Positions 28,903 through 36,777 of a stretch of 59,291 bases of DNA are shown piece after piece (the stretch's first letter is position 1; each line of letters opens with the position of its first letter). Origin of the DNA: an uncultured Pelagibacteraceae bacterium (GTDB lineage Bacteria; Pseudomonadota; Alphaproteobacteria; Pelagibacterales; Pelagibacteraceae); assembly GCA_902618695.1 (NCBI GenBank), contig CACNCB010000009.1, positions 1 to 59,291 on the forward strand, given 5' to 3'. The position numbers and the translations under genes are program-made. The notes beneath the pieces were generated by a model. It worked only from the letters and a program-made list of their open reading frames with translations, did no database searches and was not told the origin of the DNA.

Positions 28903-29955
28903 TTAATTAACTCTTTTGCCAGTACTTTTATCAAAAATATAATATTTATTGTTCTCCATATTTACTCTTAAATTAGAACCTTTTTCAACAGTTTGATTTC
29001 CTGGACACCTATAACAAAAGTCTTTTTTATTTTTCAATTGACCATAAACAATATTATCCGAACCAAGCTGTTCCACTAAGTCTACTGTTAAATTAATTAA
29101 ACCACTCTCAGATTGTACTAAATGCTCAGGTCTTATTCCTAATGTAACCTCACCCTCAAAGTCAGTATTAACATCTTTAATTTCAAAACCTTCTGCAGAT
29201 AATGTTTTATTTTTTAAATTACCATTTAAAAAATTCATTTGAGGTGAACCAATAAAACCAGCAACAAATAAAGATTTTGGATTATCATATATCTCAATAG
29301 GAGTTCCAAGCTGTTCAATAATTCCATTATTAATTACTGCCAATCTGTCAGCAAGTGTCATGGCCTCAACTTGATCATGTGTAACAAATATACTTGTTAC
29401 TCCAACCTTTTGTTGAAGTTTTTTAATTTCAAGTCTCATCTGAATTCTTAATTTTGCATCTAAGTTTGAAAGAGGTTCATCAAATAAGAATATTTTTGGA
29501 TTTCTTACAATTGCTCTTCCCATAGCAACCCTTTGTCTTTGACCTCCAGATAACATTGAAGGTTTTCTCTGTAAATAATCTGAAATTTGTAACAGTTTAG
29601 CTGCATCATTTACTTTTTGCTCAATTGTTTCTTTATCAATTCCTCTGTTTTTTAAACCATAAGCCAAATTATTATACACATTCATATGTGGGTATAATGC
29701 ATAGTTCTGAAACACCATTGCTACATCTCTCTCAGATGGATCAACTTCATTAATTAATTTTCCATCAAGATTAATATCACCCTCTGTAATGTCCTCTAAA
29801 CCTGCAACCATTCTTAATAAAGTTGATTTTCCACATCCACTTGGTCCTACAAAAACCATAAACTCTCCTTCATCTACACTTAATGAAGTTTCGTGAACAG
29901 CCTTAGTTCCGTTTGGATAAATCTTAGTCACATTTTTTAAATCTAAAAAACTCAT
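28903..29955 (-). CDS. ugpC: Glycerol-3-phosphate ABC transporter ATP-binding protein
   Basis: A 350-residue CUT1-type ATPase energising the ugp importer. Walker A is [18 protein letters not shown], signature LSGGQRQRVAMGRAIVRNP, Walker B IFLFDEPLSNLDAKLR and H-loop IFVTHDQVEAMTLADR. A C-terminal TOBE/OB regulatory domain (LGIRPEHLV) follows. The family also serves maltose and other sugars; ugp assignment rests on the operon with ugpQ and glpD. There are no free bases between it and the upstream permease gene. Confidence 0.9.
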   Translation of the reverse strand: MSFLDLKNVTKIYPNGTKAVHETSLSVDEGEFMVFVGPSGCGKSTLLRMVAGLEDITEGDINLDGKLINEVDPSERDVAMVFQNYALYPHMNVYNNLAYGLKNRGIDKETIEQKVNDAAKLLQISDYLQRKPSMLSGGQRQRVAMGRAIVRNPKIFLFDEPLSNLDAKLRIQMRLEIKKLQQKVGVTSIFVTHDQVEAMTLADRLAVINNGIIEQLGTPIEIYDNPKSLFVAGFIGSPQMNFLNGNLKNKTLSAEGFEIKDVNTDFEGEVTLGIRPEHLVQSESGLINLTVDLVEQLGSDNIVYGQLKNKKDFCYRCPGNQTVEKGSNLRVNMENNKYYIFDKSTGKRVN

Positions 29956-30807
29956 TTATTTCTCCGTTTGAATTAATCCTTTTATGAACCATTTTTGTAA
30001 AAATACTACCACTAAAACTGGTGGGATCATTGATAAAATTATATATGCAAATCTTTCTGCTGTTCTTGGCAAAGCAACTCCTTCATAGCTTTCTGTGTAA
30101 ATAATTTTCATTCCCATTACAACAGTCCAATATTCTTCTGCAGTTGTCATTATTAGCGGCCATAAATATTGGCTATATCCATATACGAACATAAAGATAA
30201 ACATTGCTGCTATCATAGTTTTTGATAGTGGTACCAAGAAATCTATGAAAAAACTCCAAGCATTTGCTCCATCTAATTTTGCCGACTCCAAAAGTTCATC
30301 TGGAATTGTTTTGTAAAATTGTCTGAAGAAAAAAGTTGCTGTAGCTGAAGCAACTAACGGAAGAATAAGGCCTGTGTATGAATTTGTTAAACCTAAATCA
30401 GATACAATTTTATAGCTTGGAAAAATTCTTACCTCCAAAGGAACAAGTAGAGTAATAAAGATTAACCAAAAAATTGGTACAGCTAATTTAAATCTATAAT
30501 AAACCAAAGCATATGCTGACATTGCAGAAATAACTACTTTAAGTGTTGCAATCCCTAATGCCATTATAAAACTATTAATAAACATTTTTGCAGCAGTCAC
30601 TTCTTCTGACCAACCACCTTTTTCATTTAAAACTTCGTTATAGTTTCTTGCTAGCTGATCACCTATATGAAACTTCATACCTTCCGTCAGTATAGTTACA
30701 GAGTCATGTGAAGAACTTGCAAAAGATATCCAAATAGGAACTACCATTAACAATACCCCTAATATTAAAATAATATGAGCAATTATTTGAAGTGGTTTAA
30801 TTTTCAT
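29956..30807 (-). CDS. ugpE: UgpE-type ABC permease, copy 1
   Basis: A 283-residue binding-protein-dependent permease with about six membrane spans. The EAA coupling loop is LLESAKLDGANAWSFF, and the end is FLQKWFIKGLIQTEK, as in UgpE. It is closely similar (roughly 60% by eye) to the neighbouring upstream permease, sharing FFRQFYKT-PDELLESAKLDGAN and YWTVVMG. It overlaps that gene by 4 nt. It is slightly longer, with an extra YTESYEGVALPRTAE segment before the last helix. Confidence 0.88.
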   Translation of the reverse strand: MKIKPLQIIAHIILILGVLLMVVPIWISFASSSHDSVTILTEGMKFHIGDQLARNYNEVLNEKGGWSEEVTAAKMFINSFIMALGIATLKVVISAMSAYALVYYRFKLAVPIFWLIFITLLVPLEVRIFPSYKIVSDLGLTNSYTGLILPLVASATATFFFRQFYKTIPDELLESAKLDGANAWSFFIDFLVPLSKTMIAAMFIFMFVYGYSQYLWPLIMTTAEEYWTVVMGMKIIYTESYEGVALPRTAERFAYIILSMIPPVLVVVFLQKWFIKGLIQTEK

Positions 30808-31625
30808 TTATCTTGAAAAACCCCCTTAATAAAATGTTTCTGCAACACAATTATAATTAAAATTGGTGGAACCATAGACATCATCACAAAAGCAAAACGA
30901 TGAACAATAGAACCCGACATCATTTTTAATCCCATAACCACTGTCCAATATTGTTCTGAAGTTGTTACCAATAGCGGCCATAAGTACTGATTGTAACCAA
31001 AAACAAACATAAATATTAACATCGCTACAATCATCGTTTTTGACAAAGGAATTAAAAAATCAACAAAAAATCTCCAGGTATTTGCCCCATCAAGTTTTGC
31101 AGACTCAAGTAATTCATCTGGAACAGTTTTATAAAATTGTCGAAAGAATAATGTTGCTATAGCTGATGCTGAAATTGGAACTATTAATCCAAAGTAAGAA
31201 TTTACTAAATTAAGTTCAGCCATTACTGAATAAGTAGGAAAAATTCTTAACTCTAGTGGTACTAATATCGTGATAAAAATTATCCAAAACAATAATGTTG
31301 CATGTTTTATTCTATAATAAACCAATGCGTAGGCAGCCATTAAAGATGTGACAACGGATAGAATTGCAACTCCCGTAGCCATTAAAAAACTATTAAAAAA
31401 CATTTTTAATGCTGTTATCTCTTTAAAGAAACCACCCTGATATAATAAAACCCGTAAGTAATTTTCATAAAAGCTATCTCCTAAAAACATTTGGAGACCA
31501 TTCATATTAATCATTGAACTTGTGTGCGTTGAGCTAGCAAAAATCATCCACACAGGAAGTACCATGATAAGTATTCCAATGATTAAAATTAAATGTGAAA
31601 AACTTGATGTGATAAATCTAGTCAT
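30804..31625 (-). CDS. ugpE: UgpE-type ABC permease, copy 2 (tandem paralog)
   Basis: A 273-residue permease with the same architecture as copy 1: EAA loop LLESAKLDGANTWRFF, end VLQKHFIKGVFQDK. The second half is most conserved between the copies, while the N-terminal periplasmic loop differs (NMNGLQMFLGDSFYENY here). Standard ugp operons have one UgpE. Because both copies are intact and translationally coupled, both are probably made. They may pair alternately with UgpA, or with each other. Confidence 0.86.
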   Translation of the reverse strand: MTRFITSSFSHLILIIGILIMVLPVWMIFASSTHTSSMINMNGLQMFLGDSFYENYLRVLLYQGGFFKEITALKMFFNSFLMATGVAILSVVTSLMAAYALVYYRIKHATLLFWIIFITILVPLELRIFPTYSVMAELNLVNSYFGLIVPISASAIATLFFRQFYKTVPDELLESAKLDGANTWRFFVDFLIPLSKTMIVAMLIFMFVFGYNQYLWPLLVTTSEQYWTVVMGLKMMSGSIVHRFAFVMMSMVPPILIIIVLQKHFIKGVFQDK

Positions 31626-32503
31626 TAATTATAATGTATTTTCCCTTCGATATATCTAAATTGAAAAATTGTAATTACTAATACAATCAACATCATCATT
31701 ATTGATTGAGCTCCAGCACTTCCTAAATCTAATCCTCTAAATCCATCCATGTAGGCTTTATAAACTAGAGTTCTTGTTTCACCTGAAGGAGCACCTATCG
31801 TTGTAGTATCAATAATTCCAAATGTATCAAAGAAAGCATAGGTTATATTAATAATTATTAAGAAGAATGTAGTTGGCATTAATAATGGGAATGTAATTGT
31901 CCAAAATCTTCTAAAACTATTTTTACAATCAATCATTGATGCTTCAATTACAGATTTTTGTATAGCTTGAAGACCTGCCAAGAAGAAAATAAAATTAGCA
32001 CTGATTTGCTTCCAAGAACCAGCAATTATTACATAAATATACGAGTCAAAAACACTCTCGTACCAATTGAAACCCCAAAGTTCGTGAAATAAATGATAAA
32101 GGAGCCCAAATCTTTCACTAAAAAAATAATTTGCCATTACACCTACAACCGCAGGCGCAATTGCATAAGGCCAAATTAAAAGTGTTTTGTAAGTGCTTTT
32201 ACCATGTATTACATTATTGGCCTGAACGGCAAGCAGCAAACCGATTGAGCCGGTAATTAATGTAATTGCAAAACTATAAATAATAGTAAATTTGAAAGCT
32301 ATAAAATAAGCTGGATCATCAAAAATAAATAAAAAATTATCAAACCATACAAACGTCGCTCCAAATCCAAAAGCATCTTGCATTGTAAATGCATCTCTGA
32401 AGGTTTGTATGATTGGCCAATATAAAAAAATTAATAAAATTCCTAACTGTGGTGCTAAGAATAAATATTGTGAATAGCTAGATTTAAATTGGACTTTTTT
32501 CAT
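31625..32503 (-). CDS. ugpA: Glycerol-3-phosphate ABC transporter permease UgpA
   Basis: A 292-residue permease with six spans, beginning QYLFLAPQLGILLIFLYWP as in UgpA/MalF-type subunits. The EAA loop is SVIEASMIDCKNSFRRFWTI, and DTFGIIDTTTIGAPSGETRT precedes the last helices. It overlaps permease copy 2 by 1 nt and lies 58 nt downstream of ugpB, with a strong hairpin in between. Confidence 0.9.
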   Translation of the reverse strand: MKKVQFKSSYSQYLFLAPQLGILLIFLYWPIIQTFRDAFTMQDAFGFGATFVWFDNFLFIFDDPAYFIAFKFTIIYSFAITLITGSIGLLLAVQANNVIHGKSTYKTLLIWPYAIAPAVVGVMANYFFSERFGLLYHLFHELWGFNWYESVFDSYIYVIIAGSWKQISANFIFFLAGLQAIQKSVIEASMIDCKNSFRRFWTITFPLLMPTTFFLIIINITYAFFDTFGIIDTTTIGAPSGETRTLVYKAYMDGFRGLDLGSAGAQSIMMMLIVLVITIFQFRYIEGKIHYN

Positions 32504-32518
32504 ATAAGTAAAATAAAA

Positions 32519-32550
32519 AATAAGGAGGGTAAATCAACACCCTCCTTATT
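32519..32550 (-). terminator. Strong hairpin between ugpB and ugpA
   Basis: A perfect 12-bp inverted repeat (AATAAGGAGGGT / ACCCTCCTTATT) with an 8-nt loop. On the minus strand it is followed by a T-rich stretch. It lies 11 nt after the ugpB stop, so it probably ends or stabilises most ugpB mRNA, giving more binding protein than permease. Confidence 0.85.
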
Positions 32551-32561
32551 TAAATTATTAA

Positions 32562-33869
32562 TTATAAAGTTTTAGCGAATTGTTTTAACAATTTAGCTGC
32601 ACCTTTATCCATGTTCTGCAATCCTTTTTCGATTGATATTTTGCCGTTTAACATTGGCTCAACATTTTCGTAAATTACTTCACGAATTTGTGGCCAATTA
32701 CCAGCTCTATATCCACCAGGAATAGTCGAACCTTCTAAGCTTAATTGTTCACCAACTGCTTTATGATATGGAGAAGCTCTATAGAAATTTATAGTTTCAG
32801 CTAACTCTATTCCACCTTTAGTTACTGCAGAGTAACCAGTCATATTGTGATAATACAGATCCATCTCTGGAGAACCCATAAATTCTATAAATTTAGCAAG
32901 TCCTTTGTACTCTTCCTCAGTATGACCATTTAAGATCCAGTTAGCAGCACCACCGATAAACGTTGGATACTCTTTACCACCAGTTACAGAATCCCAGTAA
33001 GGAATATGGTTTACTGTAAAGTTAGGTACAACACCTTTCATTCCACCGAACGAAGCAGCTGAACCAAACCAAAATGCAGCTTCACCAGCTATAAATGGAG
33101 CTTGGTTATCTCCCCACGCTCTTCCTTTATATCCATAAAAGCCTTTTTCATACCATTCCTTGACTTTTTTCCAATGCATTACAAATGCATCTGTTTCAGC
33201 AAATAAAGTTTTTGTTGGAACAGCATCGTAACCATTGTTTCCATCAGTCATAAGTAGATTATGTCTTGAAAAGAAATTTTCTGTCCATATCCAAGGAAAG
33301 TGACTTTGAACTAAAGGTATGTATCCGGCAGCTTTAATTTTTGGAGCTATAGCCTCAAACTCTTCATAAGTTTTTGGAACTGACTCAATTCCTACTTTTT
33401 TCAATATGTCCATGTTTGCATACATCAAACAAGTTGAGCTATTGAAAGGCACACCAATCATTTTTCCATCAGAGTCTGCATAGAAATTTTTAATGCCTGG
33501 AATATAATTGTCAGCATCTACATCAATGCCATATTTCTCTGCCATTTCTTCAAAACCGATGACAACACCATTTTTTACTTGCGCTACCATTATTGCAGCA
33601 CCAGCATCATAAACCTGTGAATAGTGTGGTTGGTCTCCTGCTCTAAATGCAGCAATAGTTGCCGCCATGTTATCTTCATAACTTCCTTTTCCTGTAGGAA
33701 TGACCGTATATTGATCTTGTGAAGCGTTAAATCTATTTGCAATTTCAATAATTACATCACCAAGAAAACCACTGTTTCCGTACCACCAATGAATTTCTGT
33801 TTTTGAATAACTGTGTGATGTAAAAGAGAAAGTAAATAGAATTGTTAAAACACTAAGTATTTTTTTCAT
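32562..33869 (-). CDS. ugpB: ABC transporter substrate-binding protein, glycerol-3-phosphate type
   Basis: A 435-residue periplasmic binding protein. A signal peptide (cleavage likely after HSYS) precedes TEIHWWYGNSGFLGDV. The typical SBP family-1 features follow: DAGAAIMVAQVKNG, GVPFNSSTCLMYANMDILKK, IAGEAAFWFGSAAS and NMTGYSAVTKGG. These match UgpB. Ligand could be glycerol-3-phosphate, glycerophosphocholine or both. It is the first gene of ugpB-ugpA-ugpE-ugpE-ugpC-ugpQ-2H and diverges from glpD. Confidence 0.9.
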   Translation of the reverse strand: MKKILSVLTILFTFSFTSHSYSKTEIHWWYGNSGFLGDVIIEIANRFNASQDQYTVIPTGKGSYEDNMAATIAAFRAGDQPHYSQVYDAGAAIMVAQVKNGVVIGFEEMAEKYGIDVDADNYIPGIKNFYADSDGKMIGVPFNSSTCLMYANMDILKKVGIESVPKTYEEFEAIAPKIKAAGYIPLVQSHFPWIWTENFFSRHNLLMTDGNNGYDAVPTKTLFAETDAFVMHWKKVKEWYEKGFYGYKGRAWGDNQAPFIAGEAAFWFGSAASFGGMKGVVPNFTVNHIPYWDSVTGGKEYPTFIGGAANWILNGHTEEEYKGLAKFIEFMGSPEMDLYYHNMTGYSAVTKGGIELAETINFYRASPYHKAVGEQLSLEGSTIPGGYRAGNWPQIREVIYENVEPMLNGKISIEKGLQNMDKGAAKLLKQFAKTL

Positions 33870-33935
33870 ATCTATCCTTCTGTTAAGTTTAGTTTATTTT
33901 ATTTTTTATTAATAATTAATTAATGTTAAGGTATT

Positions 33936-33957
33936 ATGAAATTGTAAATAATTTCAT
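33936..33957. promoter_or_regulatory. Inverted repeat in ugpB-glpD divergent promoter region
   Basis: ATGAAAT, 8-nt spacer, ATTTCAT: perfect 7-bp arms, 66 nt upstream of ugpB and 57 nt upstream of glpD. It could be an operator shared by both transcripts. No clear Pho box (CTGTNAC-N4-CTGTNAC) was found in this gap, so control may not be by PhoB alone. Confidence 0.4.
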
Positions 33958-34013
33958 TTAAAAATTTTAAATTTCTAAAAGAGGTTGTATATTTTTAAAA
34001 AATCATGATTTAA

Positions 34014-35165
34014 ATGTCTAAAATTTTTGATTTATTCATAATAGGTGGCGGTATAAACGGCGCAGGTATTGCGAGGGATGCTGCAGGTAGAGGTTTATCA
34101 GTTTGTTTAGCTGACAAAGGTGAGATTGGAGGAGCAACCTCATCTTGGTCGACGAAATTAGTACATGGTGGTCTTCGTTATTTAGAAAATTATGAATTCA
34201 AATTAGTTAGAGAATCTCTCAAAGAAAGAGAAATTGTTTATAAAATTGCTAAACATATTTCCAAACCGATTCCTTTTATAATTCCTTATGCAGATAAAAT
34301 TCGACCAGCCTGGTTAATTAAATTTGGTTTGTTTTTGTACGACAATTTAGGTGGCAAAAGCAATATACCAAAATCAAAAAAATTTGATCTTACAAAAAAA
34401 TATTCAAATATTCTTAAAGAAAAATATAAAACTGGTTTTCAATATTTTGACATTCAAATTGATGATAAAAAATTAACAAAGTTAAACGCTCAAGATGCAA
34501 AAAGAAACAACGCTAAAATACTAGAATATAACAAAGTTAAAAAAGCTGAAATTATTAATAATGAGTGGGTCATTAGTCTTCAAAATGGAAAAAAAATAAA
34601 ATCAAAAGTTTTAATCAATGCATCTGGACCATGGATAAATGAAACTTTAAATAAAAATATAAAAATAAAATCTAAGAAAAAAATAAGACTGGTTAAAGGA
34701 AGTCATATCATTACAAAAAAATTGTACAAAGAAAACGTTGCATTCACATTTCAAAATACAGATAAAAGAATAATATTTGTGTTACCTTATAAAGGGAAGT
34801 TTTCTTTAATTGGAACAACTGAAGTGGAAGTGAAATCACCAGAAAATAAAGGGATATCTAAAAAAGAAATTAGCTATTTAATTAATTCAGTAAACAATTA
34901 CTTAAAAAAACAAATCAGAACAAAGGACATCGTAGATACTTATTCAGGAATACGACCTTTAATTGAAGACTTTAATTCAGCTTCAAAAGTTACAAGGGAT
35001 TATGTTTTTGATCTAAAAATTATTAAAAAATTGCCTTTATTGAATATCTATGGAGGAAAACTTACCACCTACAGAAAATTGTCCGAAAAAGTTCTTGTTG
35101 ATCTAAAAAGGTTTTTACCTAAGACAAAAAAAGGTCCATGGACACACAAAAAGAAGCTTTTTTGA
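34014..35165 (+). CDS. glpD: Glycerol-3-phosphate dehydrogenase (FAD), C-terminally short
   Basis: Oxidises glycerol-3-phosphate to dihydroxyacetone phosphate at the membrane, passing electrons to quinone. The product has the FAD motif FIIGGGINGAGIARDAAGRG, STKLVHGGLRYLENYEF and the conserved region IYGGKLTTYRKLSEKVL. It has 383 residues against about 500 in E. coli. It stops at GPWTHKKKLF, just where the C-terminal helical domain should begin. The TGA lies one codon before the right-hand cassette repeat, so the loss probably came with that rearrangement. The FAD domain is whole; activity is uncertain. Confidence 0.88.
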   Translation: MSKIFDLFIIGGGINGAGIARDAAGRGLSVCLADKGEIGGATSSWSTKLVHGGLRYLENYEFKLVRESLKEREIVYKIAKHISKPIPFIIPYADKIRPAWLIKFGLFLYDNLGGKSNIPKSKKFDLTKKYSNILKEKYKTGFQYFDIQIDDKKLTKLNAQDAKRNNAKILEYNKVKKAEIINNEWVISLQNGKKIKSKVLINASGPWINETLNKNIKIKSKKKIRLVKGSHIITKKLYKENVAFTFQNTDKRIIFVLPYKGKFSLIGTTEVEVKSPENKGISKKEISYLINSVNNYLKKQIRTKDIVDTYSGIRPLIEDFNSASKVTRDYVFDLKIIKKLPLLNIYGGKLTTYRKLSEKVLVDLKRFLPKTKKGPWTHKKKLF

Positions 35166-35216
35166 TTTCCATTCCCTAAAATGAAACATTATGTTTCTAT
35201 CTTTGAACTTCAATAA
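35166..35216 (+). pseudogene. Remnant 3' end of a phyH-like gene
   Basis: Codons after the glpD stop read FPFPKMKHYVSIFELQ then TAA. This matches the end of the intact phyH-like protein (IPLPKRKHYVSIYELQKN) codon for codon. No upstream part remains. It lies within the right-hand repeat and shows that a second phyH-like gene, or the same one, once adjoined the gene at 35279. Confidence 0.8.
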
Positions 35217-35295
35217 AATTAAATCAAATTAAAGTTTATTGTAATAAATCTTTAACAAAACATTCATATAAATTTTGAATGTCATTTTTAAAAAA
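35169..35295 (+). repeat. Right copy of cassette-flanking direct repeat
   Basis: Aligns with 27117-27245 at about 87% by hand count. It begins one codon after the glpD stop and ends in the first codons of the gene at 35279. In this copy the downstream gene is intact and the phyH end is only a remnant; in the left copy it is the reverse. Confidence 0.88.
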
Positions 35296-35503
35296 ATATC
35301 TTAAGTGGATCAGTACACTTTTAGTGTTAACAGGTATTTTACTTACAAATCTTAATATTTACCCGCTGAATATTTATTTTCATGGGCTTGGTGTTGTTGG
35401 ATGGACAATTTCAGGTTTCTTATTAAAGGATAAGGCCATTTTAACTAACTTTGGATTACAAATTCCATTATTTGTAATCGGAATTTATAAAATTATTTTT
35501 TAA
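35279..35503 (+). CDS. Small membrane protein of unknown function
   Basis: A 74-residue protein with two or three membrane helices (about residues 11-28, 33-48 and 55-73), beginning MSFLKKYLKWISTLLVLTG. I do not recognise the family. Its stop overlaps the ATG of the next gene (TAATG), so it is probably co-translated with the ArsC-type gene. Its first codons are duplicated as a relic at 27229. Confidence 0.7.
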   Translation: MSFLKKYLKWISTLLVLTGILLTNLNIYPLNIYFHGLGVVGWTISGFLLKDKAILTNFGLQIPLFVIGIYKIIF

Positions 35504-35934
35504 TGAAAAATATTTTATTTGTATGCACAGGAAATTCAGCAAGAAGCATTATAGCTGAGAGTATTATCAATAATGAATACTCAAATAAATTTAAAGCTTT
35601 TAGTGCTGGTAGTAATCCATCTGGAACAATTAATATTGATGTTAGAAGTTTTTTAGAGAAAAATAAAAATTATGATCTAACTAATTATAGTTCTAAAAAC
35701 TTTGAAGAGTTTATAAATAATGAAATAAAAATGGATCATGTAATAACAGTATGTAATAACGCAAATAATGAGGTATGTCCTATTTGGCCTGATAAAAACC
35801 AAATTATACACTGGAATATAGACGATCCAGTGGCTAAACTTCAAACTGCAAATAACGAAGAAAAGCAAATAATCATTAGAAACACTTTTAATATTATAAG
35901 CAATAAAATTAAAGATTGGCTAGATGAAAAATAA
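35503..35934 (+). CDS. arsC: Arsenate reductase, low-molecular-weight phosphatase type
   Basis: A 143-residue LMW-protein-tyrosine-phosphatase-fold protein. The catalytic loop is VCTGNSARS at residues 7-15, and VITVCNNANNEVCPIWP supplies further Cys residues, as in thioredoxin-linked ArsC. HWNIDDPV holds the general-acid Asp. ArsC makes arsenite from arsenate that leaks in through phosphate transporters. It overlaps the aquaporin gene by 11 nt. A phosphotyrosine phosphatase is the alternative reading. Confidence 0.83.
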   Translation: MKNILFVCTGNSARSIIAESIINNEYSNKFKAFSAGSNPSGTINIDVRSFLEKNKNYDLTNYSSKNFEEFINNEIKMDHVITVCNNANNEVCPIWPDKNQIIHWNIDDPVAKLQTANNEEKQIIIRNTFNIISNKIKDWLDEK

Positions 35935-36583
35935 AAAAAAATATTTTCTTTCAGAATTTATTGGAAGTTGCTTTCTAGTAATGATCATAGTTGGGTCAGG
36001 TTTAATGGCAGAAAATCTTACCAATGATACAGCGGTAATGCTAATTGCAAATACTATAGCAACTGGAGCTGGATTGTTTGTGCTAATAACTGTTTTTGCT
36101 GATGTGTCTGGGGCTCATTTCAATCCATTTGTAAGTATTGCTATAACAATTACAGGAAAGTTAAAAAAACGTCTTCTACCCTTTTATATTTCAGCTCAGA
36201 TCCTAGGATGTTTGTTAGGTGTGGCTTTAGCTAATTTCTTTTTTGAACATCAGATTTTTGAATTATCGACAAAATCAAGAGATGGTATCTACATTTTTGT
36301 ATCAGAAATTATTGCTACTTTAGGACTAATAATCATTATTTTTGGATCCATGAAGTCAGGTAAAATTACCGTAGCTGCATCTGTTGGGTTATATATTACA
36401 GCTGGTTATTGGTTTACTTCATCAACATCCTTTGCAAATCCTGCTGTAGCAATAGCAAGAACATTCACAGAGTCTTTTACTGGTATAAGTTATTTAAACA
36501 CTCCTTTTTATATAGTTGCTGAATTAATTGGTATGTTAATTGCTGTTTTTATTGCAAAAAAATTATTCTTAAAAAAAAATTAA
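35924..36583 (+). CDS. MIP-family channel (aquaporin/aquaglyceroporin), probably AqpS-like
   Basis: A 219-residue six-helix channel. The second NPA motif is intact (SFANPAVAIARTF), while the first is NPF (SGAHFNPFVSI). Overlap with arsC suggests the arsC-aqpS arrangement of rhizobial ars operons, in which the channel lets arsenite out after ArsC reduction. Glycerol or water flux is an alternative, notable because glycerol-3-phosphate genes are next door. Confidence 0.82.
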   Translation: MKNKKKYFLSEFIGSCFLVMIIVGSGLMAENLTNDTAVMLIANTIATGAGLFVLITVFADVSGAHFNPFVSIAITITGKLKKRLLPFYISAQILGCLLGVALANFFFEHQIFELSTKSRDGIYIFVSEIIATLGLIIIIFGSMKSGKITVAASVGLYITAGYWFTSSTSFANPAVAIARTFTESFTGISYLNTPFYIVAELIGMLIAVFIAKKLFLKKN

Positions 36584-36604
36584 AAAATTTTAAAGTTATA
36601 ATAA

Positions 36605-36633
36605 ATACGCCCGATAAAATTAATCGAGCGTAT
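36605..36633. other. Hairpin after the aquaporin gene
   Basis: ATACGCCCGAT and ATCGAGCGTAT pair in 10 of 11 positions around a 7-nt loop. It is GC-richer than its surroundings and 21 nt after the aquaporin stop. There is no clean T tract, so it may be an RNA end-protecting structure rather than a terminator. Confidence 0.5.
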
Positions 36634-36737
36634 ATTAAGGGGTGGATTGATAATTAAAAATTTAAATATTTTATAATTTATTTATAAAATAAAAATGAAT
36701 GAAATATTTATTTTTTATTAAAAATTTATTACAAAGA

Positions 36738-36770
36738 AACTATTATTAAACTAATAGTTGTGTTTTTTTT
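36738..36770 (+). terminator. Intrinsic terminator between convergent aquaporin and ppx genes
   Basis: AACTATTA, loop TTAAAC, TAATAGTT, then GTGTTTTTTTT. The T tract fits plus-strand transcripts from the arsC-aquaporin unit. The hairpin could also act on ppx mRNA coming the other way, although the T run there is weaker. Confidence 0.65.
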
Positions 36771-36777
36771 AAAGAGT

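Noticed and set aside
33870..34013. Pho box in the ugpB-glpD promoter region
   Set aside because: No pair of CTGTNAC-type units with a 4-nt spacer on either strand; only an unrelated inverted repeat at 33936-33957.
27171..35278. Insertion sequence or integron explaining the cassette
   Set aside because: No transposase, integrase, terminal inverted repeats or target-site duplication seen; the only bounding signal is the homologous direct repeat.
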